Shown here: positions 11,050 to 22,864 of the stretch, one piece after another
How the letters are laid out: every line of letters begins with the position of its first letter
Position numbering within the stretch: position 1 is the first letter of the stretch
Source: Dugong dugon
Lineage: Eukaryota > Chordata > Mammalia > Sirenia > Dugongidae
Reading direction: 5' to 3'
Assembly: GCA_030035585.1 (NCBI GenBank)
Contig: CM057475.1
Coordinates: 7,234,100-7,298,099 of the forward strand
DNA length: 64,000 nt
Notes under the pieces: generated by a model
Seen by the model: the letters and a program-made list of their open reading frames with translations, nothing else
What the model was told of the DNA's origin: nothing
Databases searched by the model: none
Translations under genes and position numbers: made by a program

Positions 11050-11268
11050 AAGGTCCCTGGGTGTCACAAATGGTTTATGCTCAACCACTAACTTAAAGGT
11101 TGGTGGTGTGAACCCACCCAGCAGCTCTGGGGGAGAAAAGCCTGGTAGTCTTCTTCTGTAACGACTACATCCAAGAAAACCCTACGGAGCAATCCTAGCC
11201 TGTAACGCACGGTGTTGCCATGAATCAGAATCCACTCAGTGGCAACAGGTTTGGTTTGGTTTTTGGTT
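11050..11268 (+). repeat. AfroSINE
   Basis: Head GGTCCCTGGGTGTCACAAAT, B-box-like GTTGGTGGTGTGAACCCACC, and tail CAGAATCCACTCAGTGGCAA followed by a GT-rich end. Confidence 0.92.
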
Positions 11269-11548
11269 CTTTGTAAAGAGATAAAACCCTGGAATCCCCA
11301 GTGCTCCCTGGATATAGAAACGGTTTGGGTAGAGTGTGGGCAGGGAGTGTTTCCTTTACAAAAGCTCTTAGGGACTGTCCATATTCTCTTTTACTGTTGT
11401 ATAAGATGTTGTCTGAAATGAGCGTGATACCAGTAGATCGTAATGGAATGTTCCTTGCTATAGCTGACACTGTTGGTGCCCACCTAGACCTCCTGCTCCA
11501 GGAGGGCTGTCATCAGCTAAGAGGGAGCTGCCTTGCCTAGGAGGTTAT

Positions 11549-11551
<3 letters not shown>

Positions 11552-11580
<29 letters not shown>
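11552..11580. repeat. (AC)14 microsatellite
   Basis: A perfect dinucleotide run. Confidence 0.97.
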
Positions 11581-11582
<2 letters not shown>

Positions 11583-11967
11583 TGCACAACAGACCACAGC
11601 CAACCAAGTTGGCCTCCCTGAGACTCTGGTACAATTCCTGCTCCAGAGCTCCCCTGTGGGATCAGACTGAAGCTAGATGTCAGCTGACACCACATCAGCT
11701 CCTCCCTTGCACCATCCTGCTTCCCTAACTGCCCTTCTCCTGAGACTCACCCTTGACCAATCTCATGCACCTGAGTCCCTGTCTCCACACCACTTCCAAC
11801 TTGAAATACTAGCATCCTTTTCATATTTTATGCCTTTGTGCCTAGTTCGTGGTTTCAAGAAAAAAAGATCTATGACTATGCAGATGACCTCTAGGTTAGT
11901 CCACCAACATAAAGCCAGAAATATCCATAAAAGTATTTATGTCATTAATCTACATCTACTGAGGACT
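11581..11967. other. WDFY4 intron, nothing recognised
   Basis: No gene or clear repeat seen. Confidence 0.5.
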
Positions 11968-12140
11968 GGGAGCTCTAGTGACGCAGTGGTTAAGAGCTTG
12001 GCCGCTAACCAAAAGGTTGGCAGTTCGAATCCACCAGCCGCTCCTTGTAAACACTATGGGGAAGTTCTACTCTGTCTTACAGGGTTGTTATGGGTCAGAA
12101 TCGACTCAACAGCAACAGGTTTTTTGTTTGTTTGTTTTTA
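11968..12140 (+). repeat. AfroSINE
   Basis: GGGAGCTCTAGTGACGCAGT at the head, B box GTTGGCAGTTCGAATCCACC, and tail GGGTCAGAATCGACTCAACA followed by poly-pyrimidine. This is a shorter variant lacking part of the middle. Confidence 0.93.
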
Positions 12141-12149
12141 ATGAGGACT

Positions 12150-12495
12150 GGGGGCCAGCGGTGGTTCAGTAATAGAATTCTCACCTTCCATGCAAGAAAC
12201 CCAGTTTGATTCGCAGCAATGCAACTCATGTGCAGCCACCACCTACTAGTGGAGGCTTGCATGTTGCTATGATACTGAATCAGTTTTCGTGGTGCTTCCA
12301 GATTAAGACAGACTAGGAAGAAAGGCCTGCTGATCTACCTCTGAAAATCAGGCAGTGAAAACCCTACAGATCACAACGGTCCAATCTGCAACCCATCATG
12401 GGAATGGCGCAAAACTGGGCAGCATTTTGCGCCGTTGAGTATGGAGTCATCATGAGCTGCAGCCGAATGGATGGCAGCCAACAACAACAAGCAAT
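12150..12495 (+). repeat. tRNA-Gly-headed SINE with RTE-like tail
   Basis: The head GGTGGTTCAGTAATAGAATT, then CTCACCTTCCATGCAAGAAA and TTTGATTC, follows tRNA-Gly(GCC) box A, anticodon arm and box B with a few changes. The body contains GGCTTGCATGTTGCTATGAT and AGACAGACTAGGAAGAAAGG. The tail (ATGGCGCAAAACTGGGCAGC to CAACAACAACAA) parallels the RTE LINE 3' end. That fits a SINE mobilised by RTE. Confidence 0.88.
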
Positions 12496-12809
12496 GAGTT
12501 CTAGTCTCACTCTCTCATTCCAGAACCTTGGACAACTCATAGACCATCTGCTACTGACACCTTCTGTGAAAACTTTCTTGGAGTCCTTCTCTGCTTCCCT
12601 TTCTTCCCCTTCCTCCTCAAACAAGCATTAAATGCCTCTTCCATGTCAGGTTCTGGGTAAAGTTCTAGAAATTCAAAGATGAACAAGACACTGTCCCCAC
12701 TGTCAAGCAAATCACAGAGTAAAGCTGAGACAGGTGAGCTGACAGTCTCCGCACAGTGTGAGAAGTGCTGTGACTGAGAACTTACAGTGTTCTGGATGGA
12801 GGTTAAAGT

Positions 12810-13172
12810 GTGGTGTTGGTGAAAAATACTGAATACACCGTGGACTGCCAGAAGAACAAACAAATCTGTCCTGGAAGAAGTACAGCCAGAATGCTCCTTA
12901 GAAGGGATGAAGGCAAGACTTCTTCTCATGTACTTTGGACATGTTATCAGTAGGGACCAGTCCCTGGAGAAGGACATCATGCTTGGTAAAGTAGACGGTC
13001 AGTGAAAAAGAGGAAGACCCTCAACAAGATGGACTGACACAGTGGCTGTAACGATGGGCTCAAGCATAACAAGGATTGTGAGGACGGCACAGGACTAAGC
13101 AGTGTTTTATTCTGTTGTACACAGGGTCGCTATGAGTCAGAACGGACTCAACGGGATCTAACAACAACAACA
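12810..13172 (+). repeat. RTE-type LINE, 3' fragment
   Basis: Starts at GTGTGGTGTTGGTGAAAAAT and ends ACGGGATCTAACAACAACAA. This is the same RT C-terminal tail as at 3955. The 12640-12790 flank (CATGTCAGGTTCTGGGTAAA) looks like an ancient L2/MIR-type remnant. Confidence 0.9.
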
Positions 13173-13584
13173 GAACAGTGGGGTGGTGAGGGTTTCCCAA
13201 ATCCCCTCCCACATTTCCCAGACCCCACTATTTCCATATGTGCAGTCAGCTGGGGAGAAACCTTGTCCAGAGATGGGCAAGAGTATATTTGTGTCACTAA
13301 GGGACAGAAAATAGGTAAGATACAATTCTTCAACAAGCTGCTAACAGAGTTTTGTAGCATATATGCTTCAAGGATCAAAATGTATGGGAAAAAATATTTG
13401 TATTGCTTATCACCGGTTTCTAGATTTTTTAAAAAGATGAAGAGTTAACACAGTTCACACTTGTACTTCCTCCCACCTGCCTTCCAAATACACGACAACT
13501 ATAGTTTCTGCCTCAAACTGATAGCATCACATCGGGTATCTTTAAAATGTCTTTCAGTAACATTTCTGATTTAAAGACTGGGGG

Positions 13585-13735
13585 GACAAGAAGTCCCACG
13601 GTGGCGTGAACAAATATGCGCTCAGCCGCTAACAGAAAGGTTAGTGGCTCGAATCCACCATGAGGCTCCTCAGAAGAAAGGTCTCGTGATCTACTTCCAA
13701 AAGATCACAGCCATTGGGGGAAAAAACTGGGGTCT
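13585..13735 (+). repeat. AfroSINE, 3'-truncated
   Basis: Head AGTCCCACGGTGGCGTGAAC and a CTCGAATCCACC B-box region are visible. The tail is absent. Confidence 0.75.
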
Positions 13736-14985
13736 GCGTGCTATATTAGAATGGTTTTTCAGGGGTATATCCTATCAGGCAGGATTTCTTCATTGCAAAA
13801 TGTCACCATTTTCCAGTGTCTCTATTAGCCTGAGCACATGACATCCCTGATGACAAGGGAGGTCTCTCAGCCCTCAGAGGGAGATAACCATCTTCCTATA
13901 AATGTTGTATTTACGCAGCCAGCATGAGTTGGTAGATGGACAATGTACCCCAAACGGGACTAGAAACCAAAGGTAGAAATGCCTAAATTAATTTGCACTT
14001 AACAATTATGTCACTTTTACTTTGAGAAGCTCTCCCATGAGTCTACCCTAACTCTTGGCTTCCTCTCCCCAGGTCTTCCTTACGAAGTTTTTGGTGCCCT
14101 TACCTGTATCCTCCAGGGCCTGTATTTCTGCCTTCTTTCTTCCCTACTCTTCTCAAGCAGAAAAGCAATGTCCACCCTCTTGCCTTGAAATTTCCCTCTC
14201 CCAGAACTTATTTTATTTGGTAACTGCACTCTTTTAATTTAGAATGAAAGTTGGGGAGACAGTGTGTATGAAGCTAGATGCAAAAATAATGTCACAATGT
14301 ATTAGGTATTCATAAGAACTAAGAAGAAATTCCTATAACCTCCAGTTTTTATTACCAGCACTTCACTTATTGCTTTTGAGACTTTTCAGTTTGTTTTGTT
14401 TTGTTTTCACTAAAGTGGGAATACTTAAAATGTAAGTTAAAAAAAAGAAAGAAAAAATTTTCAAAGGGGAGAAGTGCTGATCTTGTCTAACGATGCTGCA
14501 AGTTTACTCCAAAATCTGCTCAATACCCCATAATGGAGGAGGAAAAATTGATCGCCCTCATTATCACTGCAGCTCTGTCAATACCAATATTGCCTTGTTT
14601 TGAATAAAATGTGCTGTTTTTTTCAATGTTGGTTCCAGTAAAATGGAGTTTTAGTGAAAATACGAGCAGTAGCAGGAAGCCAGTCTGGTTTCTCTCCCTA
14701 CAAATGGATTGATTTTCCTAACACATAGTACTCCCAGCACAGGCAAGGGGGTGGTGGTTCAATTAGGACTCCGCGGTGAACACACAGGGTCACCAGGTGG
14801 TTAGCAGACCAGACCTGCCCTGCACATGATCACAGATGGATAATGGGGCAGCCTGGAGGATTTCTGCCTCGTCCACTTGCGTCAAGCCTCGAGTCTGACC
14901 TTGTCGCACTGTGGATGTTTCTTCTTTCTCTCTGTCTCTCCTACTTTATTTTCTGGCCTGTGTTATTAATGGGAGGTATAAATAA
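13736..14985. other. Intron, no gene seen
   Basis: AT-rich unique sequence. No exon with WDFY4 similarity or clear repeat recognised. Confidence 0.5.
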
Positions 14986-15175
14986 TTAACATGCTCAGGT
15001 GCTAATTGAAAGGCTGGAGGTTTGAGTTCATCCAGAGGCACCTTGGAAGAAAGGCCTGGTGACCTACTTTCAAAAAATCAGCCATTGAAAACCTTCTGGA
15101 GCACAGTTCTACTCTGACACACATGGGGTCTCCATGAACTGGAACTGACTGGATGGCAACTAGGAGTGGTGGCCA
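14986..15175 (+). repeat. AfroSINE, head degraded
   Basis: Body CTTGGAAGAAAGGCCTGGTG and tail GGGTCTCCATGAACTGGAAC are recognisable. The head is eroded. Confidence 0.8.
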
Positions 15176-15855
15176 AAGCCCAATGAGGGGCTGGGTCCCC
15201 AGGATGGTTTCTTCCAGGAGGAATGGGCCCTGGGGTCCAGCAGTCCACAGTGTCTCCTGGACTTAACCACTCCGTCCTGACAGCCACAAATACCACCCAA
15301 CGACCTGCATTTGCTTCTTCCAATCATTCTGCCAGAACAAAGGACTTCTGTTGAGCTATTCAGTTTGATTAGTCATTTGTCCCAATTTGGTTAAAATATT
15401 CTTTATTTGATGATTTTGGAAGAGAGATGCTAGAATTTAAGCAACCTCAGATCTTTAAGTTAAAATCAAAACTGTAAACAACATGTACCAGATATACAGG
15501 ACCCACTGATGTGTTTTATACGACAAGTTGTTGCTGATTTGACTGTTATTCTCTTAGAATTAGTTCTCTCTTTACATGAGGATTCCACACCCCAGCCTAA
15601 TTCACTCACCTGTGTTACTCGTATGGCCTATACGTCAACTTCCACCCCACAGCATCACATCTCCCTTGTGACCCCCTTCATCTCTGTGTGGGATCGTGTT
15701 CATCTGGTCTATTTCAGAGGCCACCCTGAGAAGTCACCTGGATCTTGACAAGGATCTAGGCTTTTTACTCAGAAATAATGAAGTATCTGGAGGGATAGGG
15801 CTCAGTGAGGAAAAGCATAGAACACTTAGAAACTCAACATACTTGGAATTTCTGT
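15176..15855. other. Intron, nothing recognised
   Basis: No gene or clear repeat seen. Confidence 0.4.
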
Positions 15856-15857
15856 TG

Positions 15858-16275
15858 TTGTTAGTTGCCACCCAGTCGGCTCCAACTCGTGGAAACCTTA
15901 TGTATAATTACGTGTAACAGAAGGAAATGCTTCCTGTCCTGAACCATCATCATGATTGGTGGTATGTTTGAGTCCATTATTGTGGCTATTGTGTCAGGCC
16001 ATCTCATTTAGGATTTCCCTCCTTTTCACTAACCTCCTACTTTACCAAACATGATGTCCTTTTCTAGTGATCGGTTTTTCTTGATGATGTATCCAAAGGA
16101 AGCAAGACAAAGCCTCACCACCCTCACTTCTAAGAAGCATTCTGGTTGTATTTCTTGTAAGACTGATATGTTTGTTCTTCTGTCATTCCACAATATATTC
16201 TATATTCTTCACCAGCACCACAATTCAAATGCATCAATTCTTCCTGTCTTCCTTTTTCTTTGTCTAATTTTCAAA
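15858..16275 (-). repeat. RTE-type LINE, 3' fragment, antisense
   Basis: On the minus strand it runs from about 16275 (a GCATTTGAATTGTGGTGCTG-like segment) through the LEKDIMFGKVG-type region near 16050 to the 3' end (a GGAGCCGACTGGGTGGCAAC-like segment) near 15860. About 100 bp before the end is heavily diverged. Confidence 0.8.
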
Positions 16276-16855
16276 TGCATTATGAGGGCAATTAAAAAGA
16301 CCATGGCTTGATTCAAGGGCAGCTTAGTCAAAGTGACATCTTTGCTTTCTAAAACTTTAAAAAGTCTTCTGCAGCAGATTTGGTTTTACAGGTTTGGTTT
16401 TGAAATTTCTAGTGTGTTATAATTTAACAAAGCAAAGAGCCTTTTTACCAATCTCCTCACTGGAGAAAATGGCTCTCTTTTCAAATAGCCTGCCCTTACC
16501 TGGTGCCATTCAGTGCTAGCGATGCTGTCAATATTTTAGTTACTTGAAACCCACATGATTAGTTCAATGTGTTTGAAATACAGGGTAATTCCAGAAAATG
16601 GCACCCTTTCCCAAATTTAGACACAAATGAATTGATCTACGCATGCAGCCCTGAACCTGATCTTTCTCTCCCACCAGGCTGTGCAGGAGGTTTCCATGAC
16701 AGCAACAATCTCTACAGCAGCCTAGAGGCCCTGGAACATCCCCCAACAGTGACTCTGAAGTGCAGCTTCACCACAGTGGTCTCTCTAAAGCCCAGGTGTG
16801 ATCACGTCATCGCTTTCCAATGGCCTCCAACGGCCAACCCTCCCTTACAGGAAAG
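16276..16855. other. Intron, nothing recognised
   Basis: No convincing gene or repeat. Short open frames on both strands show no family similarity. Confidence 0.4.
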
Positions 16856-17060
16856 GCCACTTGGTGCAGTGGCAAGAGATCCAGGAGCCTCATGTCAGGC
16901 AGGCTGCCACCTGGCAATGATGTTCACTCTGCCATGTAATTGCTACAAGCGTTAAGTCCTCATCTGCAAAGTGGGAACACTGATATTCGCCTGGCATGGC
17001 AATTATAAAGATTAGATGATAAACGGTTTCTAACGTTTTTGGCAACTAATAATAACAGCG
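16856..17060 (+). repeat. MIR SINE
   Basis: The order matches MIR: GGTGCAGTGGCAAGAGATCC head, CACTCTGCCATGTAATTGCT core, CCTCATCTGCAAAGTGGGAA, then TAAAGATTAGATGATAAACG. This is an old pan-mammalian repeat, well diverged. Confidence 0.75.
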
Positions 17061-17180
17061 ACACCATTTGGCAAAGCTGCTGTGTATGCTCTGCTCTCCA
17101 TGATGAGTATTTATGCACTCCTTCACTCAGTCCTCCCAGTAATGCCACAAGGAAAGGGATACTCTCACTCTTATACTATA

Positions 17181-17376
17181 GGAGTCCCTGGATGGCACAA
17201 ACCATCAGCGACCACTAGCCAAAAGGTTGCCAATTCAAACGCACTCAGAGGTGCCTCAGAAGATGCCCAGCCATCTGCTTCTGAAAGGTCACAGCTAGAA
17301 AATCCTATGGAGCATTCTACTCTGCACACATGGGGTCACCATGAGTTGAAATCGACTCGACGGCAACTAACAACAA
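17181..17376 (+). repeat. AfroSINE, full length
   Basis: GGAGTCCCTGGATGGCACAA head, and GAAATCGACTCGACGGCAAC tail followed by TAACAACAA. Confidence 0.93.
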
Positions 17377-17384
17377 GAGCCATC

Positions 17385-18620
17385 AGTATGAATTACACCT
17401 GAACATAAAGAAAACATAAATCCCCACAACTGGTCCGATAAACAACATCATGACAAATGTTGAAGAAATTGAAATTTTCAAGGATTTTATTCTACTTGGA
17501 TCAAGAACCAATGCCCATGGAAGCAGCAGTCAAGAAATAAAATAACCTATTATACTGGGGAAATGTGCTGCAAAAGACCTCTTTAAAGTTCTGAGAAGCA
17601 AAGATACCAGTTTGGTGACTAAGGTGTTCCTGACCTAAGCCATGGTCTTCTAAGTTGCCTCACATGTATGTGAAAGCTGGACAATGAAAAAGGAAGACTG
17701 AAGAAGAACGGACACGTCTGAATTGTAGTGTTGGCGAAGAATACTGAATATACTGTGGACTGCCAGAAGAACTAACAGACCAGTCTTGGAGGAAGTACAT
17801 CCAGAATGCTCCTTAGAAACGAGGACAGCGAGGCTTCATCTTGCTTACTTTAAACACATGATCAGTAAAGACCAATCGCTAGAAAAGGACATCATGTTTT
17901 GTAAAGTAGAGGATCAGTGAAAATGAAGAAAACCCTCCATGAGATGGACTGGCACATTAGCTGCAACAATGAGCTCAAACATACGAATGATCATGAAGAT
18001 GACACACGATCAGGCAATGCTTTGTTCTGTTGTATATAAGGTCACTATCTTAGTTATCTAGTGCTGCTATAACACAAACAACACAAGTAGATGGCTTTAA
18101 CAAACAGAAATTTATTCTCTCATAGTCTAGAAGGCTAGATGTCCTAATTCAGGGCACCAGCTCTCGGGGAAGGCTTTCTCTCTCTGTCAGTTCTGGGGGA
18201 AGGTCCTTGCGATCCATCTTCCCCTGGTCTAGGAGCTTCTCAGCACAGGGACCCCAGGTCCAAGAGACATGCTCCGCTCCTGGCGCTTCTTTCTTGGTGG
18301 CATGAGGTCCCACCTCTCTGCTCACTCTCTCTTTTACATCTCAAAAGAGAGTGACTCAAGATACAACCTAATCCTGTAGATTGAGTCCTGCCTCATTAAC
18401 ATAACTGCCTCTGATCCTGCCTCATTAACATCAGAGAGGTTAGGATTTACAACACACAGGAAAATCACATCAGGTGACAAAATGGTGGACAACCACACAA
18501 AACTGGGAATCATGTCCTAGCCAAGTTGATACACATTTTGGGGGGACGCAAGTCAATCCATAACAGTCACCATGAGTTGGAGCTGACTCTATGGCAACTA
18601 ACACCACCACCAACAGCAAA
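17385..18620 (+). repeat. RTE-type LINE, 3' fragment, split by an LTR
   Basis: This is the longest RTE copy here. It starts near 17385, includes CAAGGATTTTATTCTACTTG and GACTAAGGTGTTCCTGACCT, and breaks at 18045. The last 50 bp (CATGAGTTGGAGCTGACTCT to AACTAAC) resume at 18571. The break is an LTR with 5-bp target duplications. Confidence 0.9.
18046..18565 (-). mobile_element. Solo LTR, ERVL-MaLR type, antisense
   Basis: Read on the minus strand it begins TGTTATGGATTGACTTGCGT, like MaLR LTRs, and ends near AACTAAGATA. It is flanked by perfect 5-bp duplications GTCAC at 18041-18045 and 18566-18570, as expected for ERVL-class integration. It carries no internal retroviral genes and disrupts an RTE copy, so it is younger than that copy. 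Family assignment rests on recalled LTR features. Confidence 0.8.
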
Positions 18621-18799
18621 GGAAGTTAAGTATCAAAGAGGTCAAGTAATTTCCCCACAGAGCCAAATGACTCTGTGACTTGAGGTGGCAGATCTGAGAC
18701 TTGACCAAGATCTGCTGTCCTCATAGCATGAACCCTGCCCTCATATAGTGGGTGTTCATTAAGTGAAGCAATGATATAGATGACTATGGTGATGATGAC

Positions 18800-19200
18800 A
18801 ACAGATGGTAAACCACCAAAATTTAGCTTCTTAGCATGGCATTCAAGGACCTTTGTGATGTGGCTTCAACTGACCTTTCCAGCCCCACTCAGTGACATCC
18901 ACCCACATGGTCCATCCGTCCTAGCCCAGCTGAACTACTTGAAGTTCCCCAAGAGGCATCTTTGTGCATCTCTATGGTTTGTTGTTGTTTTTGTTTTGCC
19001 TTCTTCATCTCCTTTTCTTTGAATTCAAGCTCCAGTGTCCCCATTTCTCTGTGGTTTTCCCTCCCCTGTGCCCCAAGGCCTTGTGGGAAAATCTCCCTTA
19101 CAGCCATCAGCATGCTGTGTTAGTCTACACTCATGGCCTACCTACCCTCAAACCCAGACAGTTCCTGTGGTGTTTATCTATGAATCCTCAGTGGTACGTA
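18800..19200 (+). repeat. L2-like ancient LINE remnant
   Basis: TTAGCATGGCATTCAAGGAC, then CTGACCTTTCCAGCC and CTGAACTACTTGAAGTTCCC, resembles the 3' part of L2-class elements. Assignment from recalled consensus only. Confidence 0.5.
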
Positions 19201-19354
19201 GAAGGTGTTTGGTGATTATTTGTGGAAGCAAACACATCACATTTGTTGTTCCAGCACAGGCTGAGTCCCACCTCTGCTAAACGAGATCTGCCCTCCCACC
19301 CCGCCCCGAGTTACAGTCCTCGTGTGCACAAGCAGATATTCCTCGGCTGCGGGC

Positions 19355-19582
19355 AGTGCAAATGGTTTGTGGCGAGACCAACTTGACAGCAAGGGGTCTG
19401 TTTGTTTTTGGTTTACTAACCTAAAGGTTGGTAGTTCAAACCCACCCAGTGGCACCATGGAAGACAGGCCTGGTGACCTGCTTCTAGAAAGATTACAGTC
19501 AATAAAACCCTATGGAGCAGCTCTACTCTCAAACATGTGGGGTCGCCATGAGTTGGAATCAACTCATGGCAATGGGATGGGA
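19355..19582 (+). repeat. AfroSINE
   Basis: B-box GTTGGTAGTTCAAACCCACC, middle GACAGGCCTGGTGACCTGCT, tail GAGTTGGAATCAACTCATGG. The head contains a TTTGTTTTTGG insertion. Confidence 0.88.
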
Positions 19583-21235
19583 AGGACTGGATGAAGGCCA
19601 CAGCCCTCGTGGAGGGGAGTGATGCTTTTGGCTGGAAAGCCCTTCACTACTGGGCCATGTTCTAGCCCGAGTGCCAGGTCCCTGCGGCAAGAGTCTGTGA
19701 CTGCTGAGCACGCTGGGAAGGAAAAGCATCTTACTTCCCAATTAGCTATTTCTTTCTGGGGCCGGCTCAGCTCAGAGAACTCAGCTGGACTCCATTTTTG
19801 CCTTGTGCTTAACTCTTTAACAATCACGGTAAAATTCCCGCAGCCCAATTTTTAATACTGGTCTTGATGCAAGAGGCAGGAAACAGCTGGATTATCTGAT
19901 TCCAAGAGCAGCGCTCAGGGCTAGCATATTAAAGGCAGGAAAAACACCTTTAGGTTGTAAACAGAACAAATTTAATGTGGCCACGATTGGAAATAAATCA
20001 GAACACCCCTATAGTTATTTAAATAGTTGCTTCCAAAATGACAAATGTGCCTTGGAGAGTGCCCGCTTGCTCTTCTGGGGGGTAGGAAGGGCATCTGAGC
20101 AATGTACTGTGGGTGAGGGTGTAGGGGTGCTGGCAACAGGCAAAAAGACCTAGAAGGTGTTGAGTGGGCACGCTCCTCCATCTTCTTAGTGACACTGCCA
20201 TCTGCTGGAACTTTTCAGGCACCTTCTTCGCACCAAAATCCTGCAGTCAGTTTCGTTTCAGCATTTTCTTGGCGTGGTCTCATTTCTCATTTGATTTACT
20301 ATTCTATTTGTTGTTATGAGCTTTGTCTCCCCTTTCAGAAATTAATTACTGTAATTATCCAACTTTTAATAGCTGCTGATTTGGCATCTGCAGAAAATAT
20401 TTGAGAAAATGCACCACTACGTTTCATTTGCATATTTAAGAGACATTCAGGAAGAATTAGACTTTTCCTAAATTACTTATTGTGACCTGAATAGAAAAAA
20501 AGTATTCTACCAGGCAGAATTCTCATCTGCATACTCAATTTGTCCGATTAGCATCACAGACTAAGCAAAACACAAAAGTCCTTCCCCACACAGTGGTGAT
20601 GTGACAATTCCCGGGGTCTATCTGAAACTTGGGGCTCATCCATGGGGTTTCCACACATGCAGGAAACAGGAGGACACGCCACAGCCGCTCTGAGTCACTT
20701 CATTGGCTATCATGGTGGTGGGTCTTGGCAGAATGACGGCCCGTTTGGCTGTTAAGACCATCTAAACCACCGGCTTGGACATTCTTGTTGTACTAAATAC
20801 AGCTAAAGAGGCTGGACTTCCTCCCTTGGAGGTGATTTCACCTGAAAAAATACGCAAGGCCCAGAAGCATGGCCCTGCATTCTGCAAGAGCTGCAAAGAT
20901 GAGAAACCCACTCATCCCACATGCCCTGAGCTGGGAGCAGCAGCAAACGTCAGAGCTTCTCCTAGGCAGCCCCAGGACCTCAGGAAGTTACCCAGCTTTC
21001 CTGAGGCCCATGCAACTGCAAGATGGGAGAGCCACATACACCGAGTGAGCTGGTATGAAGATGGGTGAACACTCCTCAGCATGTCTCAGCTTCTGACATG
21101 CTCTCGGCAGGCCCTGTGCTTGAACACCAGGGTAAAGACGGGAAGCTCCCAGGCGTGAGGTAGCTCACTAGCTACAAGACATCCGATTTAGGGATCAAAT
21201 ATTTTCATCTAGCAACTGCATGCTTAAGGCAATTA
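19583..21235. other. Intron; AT-rich, possibly conserved segment
   Basis: No repeat family recognised. 19860-20500 is AT-rich with motifs such as AATTAATTACTGTAATTATC and an octamer at 20426. Short open frames (for example 20775-21068 plus) show no family similarity. Confidence 0.45.
20426..20433 (-). promoter_or_regulatory. Octamer motif (OCT1/OCT2 site candidate)
   Basis: ATTTGCAT on the plus strand is ATGCAAAT on the gene's strand, a perfect octamer. WDFY4 is expressed in B cells and cDC1, so an intronic lymphoid element would be plausible. An 8-mer alone is weak evidence. Confidence 0.25.
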
Positions 21236-21775
21236 TGGTGGCTAGTCTTTAAAAATGTCCCCACCATTCCCCTGTCCTGCCCCTCACATCAGCGTGGGAG
21301 GCTGTTTCCCACCCTGTTGACGCTGGGCTGAGCTTGTGACTTGCTTTAACCAACAGAAGACTTGTGGAAGCAACGATAGCTTGTTCCAGGCCCAAAAACC
21401 TCAGGAAGGCCTGGCAGCTTTGGCGTTTGTGTCCTCGGGAATCCTGAGCTGTAACGGACCCTGCTGAAGAGCCCATGGGGGACACTACTTCAGAGACCAC
21501 ATGTAGAGGGCTACATGAAGGAGAGCTCAGAATCCCACTGACAGCCTGAACCAAGGCCCCAGACTTAGGAACCCAGACGAGCCATCCCAGCCAGCCTCTT
21601 ACCATTTGAGGCAGCCTCGCTGTGATGTCATCTCTGCAAGTGAAGAGGCCCTCATGGATGGGAGAGCCCTGCTGAGCTCTGTCTAATTCCTGACCCACAC
21701 AACTGTGAGAAATACTAAAATGGTTATTGTTAATCTGGGGGACAGTTTGTTACACAGCACTCGGTAACTGGAAGT
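21236..21775 (+). mobile_element. Probable MLT1-type LTR
   Basis: Begins TGGTGGCTAGTCTTTAAAAA and ends TTTGTTACACAGCACTCGGT, then AACTGG, the usual end of MLT-class MaLR LTRs. Diverged and without internal sequence. Confidence 0.6.
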
Positions 21776-22360
21776 GCAATCAAACCCATTTTATCCTGGC
21801 CTATTCACTTCTTTTCTGCAAATGTTTAAAATTATAAAATGCACTTCATTTCACTATTAAATTTAGCTCCATTCATTTTCCTAATCATTTTATCCTCACT
21901 CTCTAGCAGAGGGCCAGGAACCAGAATGAAAAGTCCAGTCACCAAAGAGATAAGTTGACATGGAACCTGGTTAGTGTCTTCCGTAATCCCGTACCAAATA
22001 GCACAGGATTTCCTTCCTGAAAACACTTTCCTTTCCTGCTCTGGACCCATCACAGATCTTGGCTCCTCTCCTCCGCCCCTCCTCTCTCTGACCTCTGAGG
22101 GATTGCCATAATTACTAGGTCATGGTCATTTTCATGCTGTGATTAAGAACGCCAACTAGTGGTCATTTCCACCTAAAACATGTGAGCACCTTCTAAACTC
22201 TGGCCACAGCAAAGCTGCGCCCCTCCATGTCTCTGCGTGCCAGACTCCCAACAGTCTTTCTGGGAAAGCACTGCTGTGAAGGGGAGGGCCCAGGAGACAC
22301 GTCACCAGGCTTCATGCCAGATCCACCTACTGTGAATCTTTCATCATTTCAATTCTCCAA

Positions 22361-22551
22361 ACCATTTGTTGTCAAGTCAGTTCTGACTCATGGCGACCTG
22401 ATACGTGTTAGAGTAAAACTGTGCTCCATGGGGTTTTCAATGACTGTGATCTTTCAGAAGCCCATCTCCAGGCCTTTCTTCCAAGGAGATTCAAACTGCC
22501 AACCTTTCAGTTAGCAGGCAAGTGCCTAACCTTTGTGACACCCAGGGACTG
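22361..22551 (-). repeat. AfroSINE, antisense
   Basis: AAGTCAGTTCTGACTCATGG (antisense tail) through TTGTGACACCCAGGGACTGC (antisense head). The adjoining 22552-22650 looks like a MIR 3' half (GAGGATTAAAATAAGCAATG). Confidence 0.9.
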
Positions 22552-22864
22552 CTGATGACAATAATAACCCCCAACAAAACTGCCATGAGGATTAAAATAA
22601 GCAATGTCCGGTACATAGTAAAGGCCCAGTTAAACTGATTCCATTTTTCTGCTAATAAATCTATAGTGGTACATTTTTTAGGTCTTCCACAGTGATTTCA
22701 TTTTCTTTCTCAAAACTTCTGCTTTCCCATACAAACTTGCCTCCTGCAATGAGGTTGTCAGTTCTGCCAGGACAGAAACTTGGGAGATGCCCTCAACTGC
22801 TCCCTCCTCCCACTCTCTAGATCCCATTCATCTCAGGGTCCTGTGGCTCTATCGCTGAATAGAT

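Noticed and set aside
12150-12215. Functional tRNA-Gly gene
   Set aside because: Box A/B similarity is real, but the anticodon arm and acceptor stem are mutated and the sequence continues into a SINE body and RTE-like tail.
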